This document shows, piece after piece, positions 57,488 through 64,000 of a stretch of 64,000 nucleotides of DNA. Positions within the stretch are counted from its first letter, which is position 1. Each line of letters opens with the position of its first letter. The notes under the pieces are model-generated. The model did no database searches. It worked only from the letters and a program-made list of their open reading frames with translations, and was not told the origin of the DNA. The stretch is from Mesorhizobium japonicum MAFF 303099 (lineage in GTDB: Bacteria; Pseudomonadota; Alphaproteobacteria; Rhizobiales; Rhizobiaceae): NCBI RefSeq assembly GCF_000009625.1, contig NC_002678.2, positions 248,001 to 312,000 on the forward strand. The letters are read 5' to 3'. The position numbers were made by a program, and so were the translations under genes.

Positions 57488-57510
57488 AAGATGGTCCCAA
57501 AAGCAGGCCG

Positions 57511-57665
57511 CATGAATGGCGATTGCCATCCGAAAGGATATTTACATCACCGACTTCAGCCGGTCGATCATTGTCAGGGCGTGCTGCTTCTTGTCGAGAT
57601 TGTAGGTGTCGGTCTCGGAGATAGCATCCAGCGCCTCATGCCAGGTATCCGACAGGATTTTGGCC
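57511..57665. repeat. direct repeat copy B (functional holB 3' end)
   Basis: The partner of 55285-55440. This copy is the real 3' end of holB plus about 30 bp of downstream sequence. The copies are 2.2 kb apart in direct orientation. Confidence 0.85.
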
Positions 57666-58591
57666 CGCGCGAGATCGCCCGACAGCGCTGCCTGGCTCGC
57701 GGCATCCGACAACAAGTCGAGCGCCCGGCGGTTGAAGATATCGAACTGGATCGTCTGGTCGCGGCCGGCAACGGCTTCCGCGAGCCGATAGGCTCCGCCG
57801 ATGTCGCTCTTTCCCTTGGCCACCAGCGCATCGAGCGTCCCGGCGATCTCCAGCCCGCCATATTGCGTCAACAGGATCGCGTTGCGGGCGCTGCCCCCTG
57901 CCCGCTCAACCAGTGCCGCCCGCGCGGCCGGATCGTCCGGCGGTGGCGGTTCGGCGGTCTCCAGAACCGCCAGCAAATCATCGGCGTCAAGCGGTGTCAG
58001 GCGTATCACCTGGCAGCGTGAGCGGATCGTCGGCAGCAGGCTGCCCGGCGCATGGACGATGAGAATGAACAGCGTTCGCGCCGGCGGCTCCTCAAGATTC
58101 TTCAGCAAGGCATTGGCGGCATTGGCATTCATGTCGTCGGCTGGATCGACGATGACGACCCGGTAGCTGCCGTCATGCGAGGTCATCGACAGGAAGCGGC
58201 TGACCCTGCGGATCTCATCGACGGTGACGACCGTCTTGAAGCTCTTGGTCTTGTCGTTCATCGGTCTAGTCAGGTGCAGCACGCCCGGATGCGCCCCGGT
58301 CGCGATCTGGCGAAACAGCGGCGAGGCCGGATCGGGATTGGCCAGGCGTTCCGGCGCCTGCTCGAAGGCCGGGTGCTTCAGGAGGTGATGCGCCAGGTGG
58401 AAGGCCAGCGTCGCCTTGCCGATGCCGACCGGTCCGGCGAAGATCAGCGCATGCGGCAGCTTTCCAGATCGATAGGCGGCGGCGAGCATCTCGGCCGCCT
58501 GCCCGTGCCCGACCAGACGGGGCGTTTCGGACGGTTCGGGCACGCCGTCCAGCGTATCATGCTGTTCCGGCGCGATGCGTTCGAAGATCAT
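57542..58591 (-). CDS. holB: DNA polymerase III subunit delta-prime
   Basis: 349 residues, AAA+ clamp-loader subunit. Walker A-like [65 protein letters not shown] with the SRC motif ([13 protein letters not shown]) are diagnostic. Start [16 protein letters not shown] at 58591, overlapping the tmk stop by 4 bp. Its natural downstream neighbour metG is displaced by the two-gene insertion; the end of holB is intact here. Confidence 0.95.
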
Positions 58592-59262
58592 ACCGGTGCG
58601 GCCTGCCTGTTGCGCGCAGGCGCCCTCGCCTCCAGCGCCGCGAAGACGGCCGCGGTGACGACGTCCTCCACCGTATTGGGATCGGCGGAGGCATCGACGA
58701 CGATGCAGCGTTCCGGTTCGGCCGCGGCGATCGCCAGAAAGGCCGCGCGGCGGGCCTGATGGATGGCCAGAGTCTCCTTTTCGAAGCGGTCGGCGCCGGC
58801 GTCGCTGCCGCGCCGCAGCGTCGCGCGCCTGAGGCCCTCGGCCGGATCGATGTCGAAGATCAGCGTCATATCGGGCATCATGCCGTTGATGGCGATCTGT
58901 TCCAGCGTGGCCATGAACGCCGGGTCGATCCCGCCGGTGACGCCCTGGTAGACGCGCGAGGAATCCAGGAAACGATCGCAAAGCACGATCGAGCCGCGCT
59001 CGACCGCCGGCCGGATAACCTGTTCGACATGGTCGGAACGCGCGGCGGCGAAGAGCAGCGCCTCCATCTTCGGTCCGAATGGCTCGGCGGCGCCTGAGAG
59101 AAGCACATGCCTGACCGCTTCGGCGCCCGGCGAGCCGCCCGGTTCGCGCGTCAGCAGGACATCATACTTCTTGGCGTGCATCTTCCGCGCCAGCCGCTCG
59201 ATCTGCGTCGACTTGCCTGCGCCCTCGCCGCCTTCAAAGGTGATGAAAAATCCGCGCGCCAA
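58588..59262 (-). CDS. tmk: thymidylate kinase
   Basis: Phosphorylates dTMP to dTDP. 224 residues from TTG 59262: [19 protein letters not shown] with the P-loop, [14 protein letters not shown] (DR/E motif), [14 protein letters not shown] and a lid region with [15 protein letters not shown]. An ATG at 59328 would add 22 residues ([17 protein letters not shown]...) unlike any Tmk N-terminus, whereas the TTG puts the P-loop strand at the usual place with AAAGG nearby. Coupled to holB. Confidence 0.93.
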
Positions 59263-59338
59263 ACGAAAGGGCCTTTGTCCATGTGGATTGTTGGGCTCTA
59301 GATAGTCCGCGTTCGGGAAAACGTCCATGCCGTCGGTG

Positions 59339-60505
59339 CTATCGCAGCCAGCCGATCGCCAGTTCCTTGACGGCATCGAGCGCGCGCTGCGGCAATGTGC
59401 CGACGCCGATCGATTCGGCAGCGAAAAGCGGCGTCTCCTGGCTCAGCGTGTCGCCGATCCAGACGCGCAGCGCACCCACCGGCTGGCCTTCCTCCACGGG
59501 CGCCGCAACCGGGCCGGTGTAGACGATCCTGGCCGTCAGCTTGTCGCGGTTGGTGATCGGCAGGAAGATGTCGATCGGCCCTTTTGCCTTCAGCGTCACG
59601 CCGGATTTCGCACCGCCAAAAACCTGGGCCTCGCCGACCACCTCGTCCTTGGCGAAGATCTCGGTCTTCTCGAACGAGCGCGCGCCCCAGTCGAGCAGCT
59701 TGCGCGCCTCCTCGGCACGCTCCTTGTCGTTGGCCAACCCGTTCATGGCCATGATCACCCGCGTGCCGTTGTGACTGACCGAAGCGACGATGCCGAAGCC
59801 GGCCACCTCGCTCGCGCCGACAGCCAGACCGTCGGCGCCGATGTCCATGGCCAGCAGCGGGTTGCGGTTCTTCTGCGAGATCTTGTTCCAGGTGAAATCC
59901 TTCAGCCCGTAGTAGCGATAGAAATCCGGATAATCGCGCCACAAATGCAGGGCCAACTGCGCCAGCTCGCGCACCGTTGTCTGCTGGCCGTCGGCCGGCA
60001 GGCCGGTCGAATTGACGAAGGTCGATGTTTTCAGCCCGATCTGGCGGGCGCGCTCGGTCATCTGCGCGGCAAAATTGTCCTCGGATCCGGCCATGCCTTC
60101 TGCGATGACAATGCAGCCGTCATTGGCCGCCTGCACGGTCACGCCCTGGATCAGGTCCTCAAGCCGGATCGCCGATTTGAGCTTGGCGAACATCGTCGAT
60201 GTGCCCGATGGCGCCCCGCCCTTGCGCCAGGCGTTTTCACTGACCACGAATGTGTCGTCGAGCTTGAGGCGCCCGGACTTGATGGCGTTGAAAACCACCT
60301 CCATGGTCATCAGCTTGGCCATCGAGGCCGGTGGGATCGGCTTGTCGGCGTCTTTCGAGAACAGCACCGTGCCGGTGTCGGCATCGATCATGAAGGCCTG
60401 TGTGGCCTTGGTCTCGAAAAGCTGCGCGTGTGCTGGAGCGAGGCAAAGCAGCAGCAAAGCCAGTCCCAGAAGGCCGGCAAATGGCGGAAAGGCGCGCAAC
60501 TGCAT
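59339..60505 (-). CDS. DacF-type D-alanyl-D-alanine carboxypeptidase with degenerate motifs
   Basis: 388 residues with a signal peptide (cleavage after AHA, residue 27). The catalytic SxxK is present (Ser61-Met-Ala-Lys64). The SxN motif reads Ala126-Ala127-Asn128 and the KTG motif reads Ala228-Val229-Gly230 ([14 protein letters not shown]), so two of the three penicillin-binding elements are changed. The C-terminal beta domain (from about 280) is present. It should sit in the periplasm near septal RlpA; activity on muropeptides may be reduced or different. Confidence 0.88.
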   Translation of the reverse strand: MQLRAFPPFAGLLGLALLLLCLAPAHAQLFETKATQAFMIDADTGTVLFSKDADKPIPPASMAKLMTMEVVFNAIKSGRLKLDDTFVVSENAWRKGGAPSGTSTMFAKLKSAIRLEDLIQGVTVQAANDGCIVIAEGMAGSEDNFAAQMTERARQIGLKTSTFVNSTGLPADGQQTTVRELAQLALHLWRDYPDFYRYYGLKDFTWNKISQKNRNPLLAMDIGADGLAVGASEVAGFGIVASVSHNGTRVIMAMNGLANDKERAEEARKLLDWGARSFEKTEIFAKDEVVGEAQVFGGAKSGVTLKAKGPIDIFLPITNRDKLTARIVYTGPVAAPVEEGQPVGALRVWIGDTLSQETPLFAAESIGVGTLPQRALDAVKELAIGWLR

Positions 60506-60588
60506 GAAATCTCGACCCGTTTGCCGGTTTTGGCACAGCCAAGCTATCAGGGTTTTTTCCGCCGGATCAACCGCCCGGTCAAAATAGA

Positions 60589-61812
60589 TCAGTTGCGCAC
60601 AGCCAGCGCATCGGGTGCGCCATGCGACCATGCCGCCTGCAGCAACTCGTCCAGGCCGCCATGGCCATTCGGGTAGAGATTGACCGCATACCAGTCATTG
60701 CCGTCGAGGTCGGAACGCTGGATTTCCGTTCGGCCGAAGGGCTGAAGTGCAGACGCCACGCGCTTGGCTTCGGCGGCGTCGTCGAACGTGCCGGCAGCGA
60801 CATAGTCGGCATTGGACGGCGATGCTTGCGGATTGGATTTTTTCCACGACCGCAAGATGTCGGCGGGCGACATGCCGCTATCGTCCAGCGCGGCAAAGAC
60901 ATCGGCGCGCTGCACGCGTTCATCCGCATAGGACAGCGAGGCCACCGCGAACGGCGACTGCGGCGGCAGGCCGATTTCCGGCCGCTCTGGAACGATCGGT
61001 CCGAAATCGGGCAGTGCCAGATCGCCGAAAGCCGGCGCCTGTGCCGACAAAGACGGCTGCGCGGCCTCGCCGGAATTCGTCAGCTGACCAGGGAACGGCA
61101 CGGCGGCCGCGCCTACCGGCACGCTTGGCGACGGTCCGTTCATGGCCACCATGACGCCGGTTGGCAGGCCGTCCGACGGATCCGGAATCCTGTTGCCTGG
61201 ATGGTAGGACGCCATCAGATACTGGTCGTCATTGCCATCGAGCGGCGCGCGGCCGACATATTCGACCTTGACCTTCGCGGTGCCGACCTTGTCGTAGTCG
61301 AGCATCTGCGCCGCGCGCTCCGAGACGTCGATAATGCGGCCCTCATGATAGGGCCCCCGGTCGTTGACGCGCACGATGACCGAACTGCCGGTTTCGAGGT
61401 TGGTGACACGGGCATAGCTCGGCAGCGGCATGGTCGGATGCGCGGCGGTCAGATGCGTCATGTCGTAGACTTCGCCATTGGCGGTCAGCCGGCCATGGAA
61501 GGCGTCGCCATACCACGAGGCCAGGCCAACCTTGGCGTAGTGCCGATCTTCCTTGGGATAATACCATTTGCCGCGCACCTGGTAAGGCTTGCCGAGTTGG
61601 TCCCGACCGCCTCCGCGCCGCATGAAGTTGACGCGCGGGCTCGCCTTCACGCCATATTCGGTTTCGGCGAAATATTCCTTGGAGCGATGTTTGGGATTGA
61701 CCATCGCCCTCGGCTCAGGCTGCGACGCGCAAGCCGCCAGCAAGGCAGCCGAAGCAGCCAACAGCGTGAGCGTGGAAGCGCGACGAAGACGCGGGCGCGT
61801 CGTAGCCTGCAT
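60589..61812 (-). CDS. rlpA: septal lytic transglycosylase RlpA (lipoprotein)
   Basis: 407 residues. Lipobox LLAAC (Cys28). Double-psi beta-barrel at about 90-180: GLASWYGDAFHGRLTANGE, then PSYARVTNLETGSSVIVRVNDRGPY (catalytic Asp) and RIIDVSERAAQML. A long Pro/Ser linker leads to a C-terminal SPOR domain (about 330-405) that targets denuded glycan at the septum. First gene of the rlpA-dacF-tmk-holB-metG-tatD-MBL block. ATG 61812 is the family start. Confidence 0.94.
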   Translation of the reverse strand: MQATTRPRLRRASTLTLLAASAALLAACASQPEPRAMVNPKHRSKEYFAETEYGVKASPRVNFMRRGGGRDQLGKPYQVRGKWYYPKEDRHYAKVGLASWYGDAFHGRLTANGEVYDMTHLTAAHPTMPLPSYARVTNLETGSSVIVRVNDRGPYHEGRIIDVSERAAQMLDYDKVGTAKVKVEYVGRAPLDGNDDQYLMASYHPGNRIPDPSDGLPTGVMVAMNGPSPSVPVGAAAVPFPGQLTNSGEAAQPSLSAQAPAFGDLALPDFGPIVPERPEIGLPPQSPFAVASLSYADERVQRADVFAALDDSGMSPADILRSWKKSNPQASPSNADYVAAGTFDDAAEAKRVASALQPFGRTEIQRSDLDGNDWYAVNLYPNGHGGLDELLQAAWSHGAPDALAVRN

Positions 61813-62035
61813 TGTCCCGAAATCCCCTACAGTCTCAATCAAGAAGCCGTCGTTTGAACAGCAGAGGAGCCAAAGCACTCACTCGACAATGCCAACGACG
61901 CCTTGAACCCCGATCCTTTGTGCACAGGAATTGTTTATCACGGTATTAATCGATTGTGGCCGGAACCGGGCAAGATTGTGGCGGCGCCTCTGCTGCGCGG
62001 GTTGGTGAAGGAACACGCGCGGCCACGCATGCCGG

Positions 62036-62064
62036 TTGACAGGCCTTTGCCGGGCACACTAGAG
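62036..62064 (+). promoter_or_regulatory. promoter of the tRNA-Ser remnant
   Basis: TTGACA (62036-62041) and CTAGAG/TAGAGC about 17-18 bp later lie 25 bp before the tRNA 5' end. The consensus -35 is what one expects for a tRNA gene, so the native promoter stays on this side of the break. The rest of the 277-bp gap after rlpA shows no gene. Confidence 0.6.
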
Positions 62065-62089
62065 CAGTCGAATGTGATGGACAGTCACT

Positions 62090-62128
62090 GGAGGGATGGC
62101 CGAGCGGTTTAAGGCACCGGTCTTGAAA
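62090..62128 (+). tRNA. tRNA-Ser(UGA), 5' half only (interrupted in the anticodon loop)
   Basis: The 39 nt comprise the acceptor 5' strand GGAGGGA, a D arm (GCCGAGCGGTTTAAGGC), the anticodon 5' stem CCGGT and the loop CTTGAAA with anticodon TGA at 62124-62126. After 62128 the expected ACCGG stem, long variable arm and T arm are absent, and no GTTCGAAT-type T arm follows in the rest of the window. This marks an attachment site. Confidence 0.85.
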
Positions 62129-62430
62129 TTCGCTCGCTGATGTACCTCCCCTCCCCGTTCCATGCTGCCAAGTCCTTGTCTGTCAAGGCGTTGCGCCACT
62201 TGGGAGTGCCTATCGTGCTAAGCTGTCCCGTCTCATACCGTAGCGTTGCGTTGCAAAAATCGTAGCACGGCGTTCGCGGACTGTTCTCCAGGCCGATTTT
62301 CATGATTTTGCTGCGGCAACAGTGTCGACAGTCGCATAAAAGTGTCGGGCTATCGCGGCCACGACTGTCACTTTGAAAACCCCAATTGTACTGCTATAGA
62401 AGCTTTGTGGGATTTCGGAGGGCTATAGCT
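62129..62430. other. junction region of the integrated element
   Basis: 302 bp between the tRNA half and the first island gene. A 64-codon minus-strand frame (62109-62303) exists, but it ends inside the tRNA remnant and shows no family, so it is not called. GTGTCGACAGTCG and AGTGTCGGGC repeats near 62320-62350 could be arm-type sites for an integrase. No integrase gene is visible at this end. Confidence 0.5.
62373..62400 (+). promoter_or_regulatory. sigma-70-like promoter of the island membrane-protein gene
   Basis: TTGAAA (62373-62378), a 16-bp spacer and TATAGA (62395-62400) precede the GTG start by 30 bp. This is a better match than most promoters in the host DNA of this window. Confidence 0.6.
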
Positions 62431-62763
62431 GTGACACCTGACCAAATGTTCGTCTACGAGATAGCGAAGTTGTTCGTAGTGGTGTTTGCAATCGGTTGCG
62501 TTACCGCGTCAATTGTAGGCGGAATCGCATTTTATAAGACATCTAAAGGCGCGGGAGCTTCATTTACTAGGTTAATTCGGCGGGCTGGGATTTTGGAGAT
62601 GGTGACGGTCATTCTAATAGCAGCCGGCACGACCAATTTGAGAGTTTTGGACAAACTTAGCGCCGAAGCGACGGTCGGTATACTTAGCGGAATTGTAGGC
62701 TACGTTCTCGGGGGCTTGGCGCGCGGAAAATCATCTTCTCGCGATCAGGAAGAAGAGGAATGA
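62431..62763 (+). CDS. island-encoded small membrane protein
   Basis: 110 residues from GTG 62431, with GGAGGG 9-10 nt upstream. Hydrophobic segments at about 9-33 (YEIAKLFVVVFAIGCVTASIVGGIAFY), 52-66 and 80-96; the C-terminus is charged (RGKSSSRDQEEEE). Base composition is clearly more A/T-rich than the host genes, fitting foreign origin. No family recognised. Confidence 0.65.
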   Translation: MTPDQMFVYEIAKLFVVVFAIGCVTASIVGGIAFYKTSKGAGASFTRLIRRAGILEMVTVILIAAGTTNLRVLDKLSAEATVGILSGIVGYVLGGLARGKSSSRDQEEEE

Positions 62764-62804
62764 CGGAGCGCTACCACGCAGAGCAAGCCGCCGGAGCAAG
62801 GAGC

Positions 62805-63503
62805 TTACCAGCGTGAGAGTCCACCTCTGAGCATTACGATATCAGGGTCTTCTTCCTCTTCCTGTTCCGGCTCTGGCGCCGCCAACAGGTCAATCCTACG
62901 TAGATCTGCGCCTCCCATTGGCGCATCCAGGGAGAGCGTCTTGAACGTATCGTATTGCTTGTTGTAGCGGCCGAGGTAGTCCTTCACGCGAGCGCCGACG
63001 TTCTGCAGCAGCAGTTCGCCTTCAAGAACGGCCAGGAGCATTGAGTTGATGACGTCGTCACGCATGAAGCGCGGCAGCGCCGAACTGACCGCCCGGCTCA
63101 CCACACGATAGACTTCGTCGGGGTTGTGACGGATTGCGCTGATGGATCGCGCTTTGAGCTTCCGCCGCTCCTGCCACATCTCGACCTTGTCGCGGTTTTT
63201 GGCCCGATACACGCGATCTGTGGCCAGGATCTCGGCTTTGTGTTCGACCGAATAGGTTGCGTAGTACGCGGCTATCTTCTCGCTATTCGCCACGCGATAG
63301 GCTTTCCAGCCGGCCTTGACGCGGTCTGGGTGCCTCAGCTTGAACAGCCGCCTATGTTCAGCCGTTTTCTCAGGATTTTCGGCTCGCCGCTTGCGCTGTT
63401 TTTCCAAGGAGGCAGGAGAGCGTCCCTTCGCCAGGAGTTCTTCACGGTGCTTGGCGTTGTACCGGCGCCGGTTCTCAATGACTTTCAAAGGGTCGCGAGC
63501 CAT
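62805..63503 (-). CDS. phage-like protein: 15-residue repeats plus a sigma-like C-terminal half
   Basis: 232 residues from ATG 63503. Residues 10-118 are very basic with an exact 15-residue period: NPEK at 43, HPDR at 58, NSEK at 73, HKAE at 88, NRDK at 103, with Tyr-Arg pairs before some units; such repeats occur near phage HNH/DNA-binding proteins. Residues 130-210 (LPRFMRDDVINSMLLAVLEGEL... then TLSLDAPMGGADLRRIDLLA) resemble sigma-factor region 2 and the SLDxPxG segment after it. A strongly acidic tail (EQEEEEDPD) follows. A GTG at 63530 is an alternative start. Confidence 0.6.
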   Translation of the reverse strand: MARDPLKVIENRRRYNAKHREELLAKGRSPASLEKQRKRRAENPEKTAEHRRLFKLRHPDRVKAGWKAYRVANSEKIAAYYATYSVEHKAEILATDRVYRAKNRDKVEMWQERRKLKARSISAIRHNPDEVYRVVSRAVSSALPRFMRDDVINSMLLAVLEGELLLQNVGARVKDYLGRYNKQYDTFKTLSLDAPMGGADLRRIDLLAAPEPEQEEEEDPDIVMLRGGLSRW

Positions 63504-63595
63504 CCCGGATGACAGCGCCCTCGCTACCACTCGCGCAAGCCAGGGCGTCCGACTTATGCCCGCTGATCCCGCTGTTAGCCCCCAAAATAACGAAA

Positions 63596-63619
63596 GCCCG
63601 CCACCGTGAGGCAGCGGGC
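63596..63619 (-). terminator. intrinsic terminator of the 80-residue island gene
   Basis: On the minus strand GCCCGCTGCC pairs with GGTGGCGGGC (two G-U pairs) around a TCAC loop, followed by TTTCGTTATTTT. It lies 22 bp after the stop at 63641. Confidence 0.65.
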
Positions 63620-63640
63620 TTCATGTGAAAATCCGCTTGA

Positions 63641-63883
63641 TCAGCTTTCGGGGGGCGCAGCGCCCTCATGCCGTTCCAAGGCGTCATGCAGAGGCACATG
63701 CATTTCAACAGCCAACGCCATTAGACGGCCTATGGATGCCGTAGAATCGGCGTCCAGAGCGCCGCCGTCCGCACCGTCAGTCACGGCTTTTACAAGGTGC
63801 AGAATGGCCAGCAGATCGTAACTGCATGACTCCAATTGGTCGGCAGTCATGTCGCCTTGGTCCACGAAACGGTTCCGGGTCAT
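63641..63883 (-). CDS. small island protein of unknown function
   Basis: 80 residues, acidic, predicted helical (LESCSYDLLAILHLVKAVTDGAD, then SIGRLMALAVEMHVPLHDALERHEG). Start ATG 63883 overlaps the stop of the upstream partial gene (ATGA), so they form an operon. Resembles small phage/ICE proteins in length and style; no family named. Confidence 0.55.
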   Translation of the reverse strand: MTRNRFVDQGDMTADQLESCSYDLLAILHLVKAVTDGADGGALDADSTASIGRLMALAVEMHVPLHDALERHEGAAPPES

Positions 63884-64000
63884 GATTGCGCCTCCCGTGC
63901 CCGCATGGACCTGAGCAGCGCGCGGACCTGATAGTTTTCAAGATCCGCGAACTTGCCACCCGTTACCTTGAGCAGGTAGGCAGCGCGGGCGCGGTTGGCG
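63880..64000 (-). CDS. island gene, C-terminal 40 residues only
   Basis: A frame entering from the right edge ends at TGA 63880-63882: LLKVTGGKFADLENYQVRALLRSMRAREAQS. The protein start lies outside the window. It is coupled to the next gene by a 4-bp overlap. The fragment is too short to assign. Confidence 0.5.
   Translation of the reverse strand, partial: ANRARAAYLLKVTGGKFADLENYQVRALLRSMRAREAQS

Noticed and set aside
59263..59328. N-terminal extension of tmk from ATG 59328
   Set aside because: The 22 added residues do not resemble any thymidylate kinase start; TTG 59262 places the P-loop correctly.
62109..62303. 64-codon minus-strand frame at the island edge
   Set aside because: It ends inside the tRNA remnant, has no Shine-Dalgarno and shows no recognisable domain.
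62090..62430. group I intron in the tRNA-Ser anticodon loop
   Set aside because: Such introns do occur in bacterial tRNA anticodon loops, but the tRNA 3' half is not found in the following 1.9 kb, so an element boundary is the better explanation.

Overview
The window looks like the chromosome of a Mesorhizobium-type alphaproteobacterium (Rhizobiales, Phyllobacteriaceae). The evidence is its high GC content, the dusB-ntrB-ntrC-ntrY-ntrX-dat-hfq-hflX block, a pyruvate dehydrogenase operon whose E1-beta carries its own lipoyl domain, a fused IspDF, and the rlpA-dacF-tmk-holB-metG-tatD-MBL block. The species call is inference from gene order and protein family resemblance.

Layout. 1-6.2 kb: cut-off alpha/beta hydrolase, SDR, a cysK-alaX-sseA-GNAT sulfur/quality-control cluster, a decayed OmpA gene and a DUF1203 gene. 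6.3-14.4 kb: a duplicated-domain outer membrane protein, alanine dehydrogenase with its divergent Lrp regulator, 5-formyl-THF cyclo-ligase, NDH-2, a Tat-exported nucleotidase. 14.4-22 kb: Cfa synthase, small proteins, kdsA, dodecin, PRC-barrel protein, a tiny lipoprotein, enolase, a gamma-carbonic-anhydrase-like/MarR pair. 22.2-31 kb: FtsB-like protein and the complete pdhA-pdhB-pdhC-x-x-lpdA-x-lipA-coq10 run for pyruvate oxidation and lipoate supply. 31-43 kb: CinA-C, IspDF, then the nitrogen regulation locus with two two-component systems, hfq and hflX. 43-49.3 kb: MazG, aromatic aminotransferase, a histidine-phosphatase-like protein, ECF sigma/anti-sigma, Bax-inhibitor-like protein, aldose epimerase.

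49.3-52.1 kb is a scarred accessory stretch: a proC stub fused end-on into an agmatinase-family gene, an empty 530-bp gap, an FMN reductase and a frameshifted GNAT. 52.1-61.8 kb is a conserved minus-strand housekeeping block, interrupted between metG and holB by a two-gene plus-strand module (a PLP-fold enzyme and a helical HEIWH protein). This module is bracketed by a true holB 3' end and a decayed copy of the same 3' end. At 62.1 kb only the 5' half of a tRNA-Ser(UGA) is present. To its right lies lower-GC, phage-like DNA running off the window, so this is read as the left boundary of an integrated element.

The strongest leads are the PLP/HEIWH module and its flanking holB duplication, the split tRNA-Ser and its island protein (15-residue repeats plus a sigma-like tail), and several enzymes with key catalytic residues replaced (DacF KTG to AVG, histidine phosphatase His to Asn, agmatinase GGDHS to GGDDS). 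No CRISPR array, rRNA or transposase was seen.
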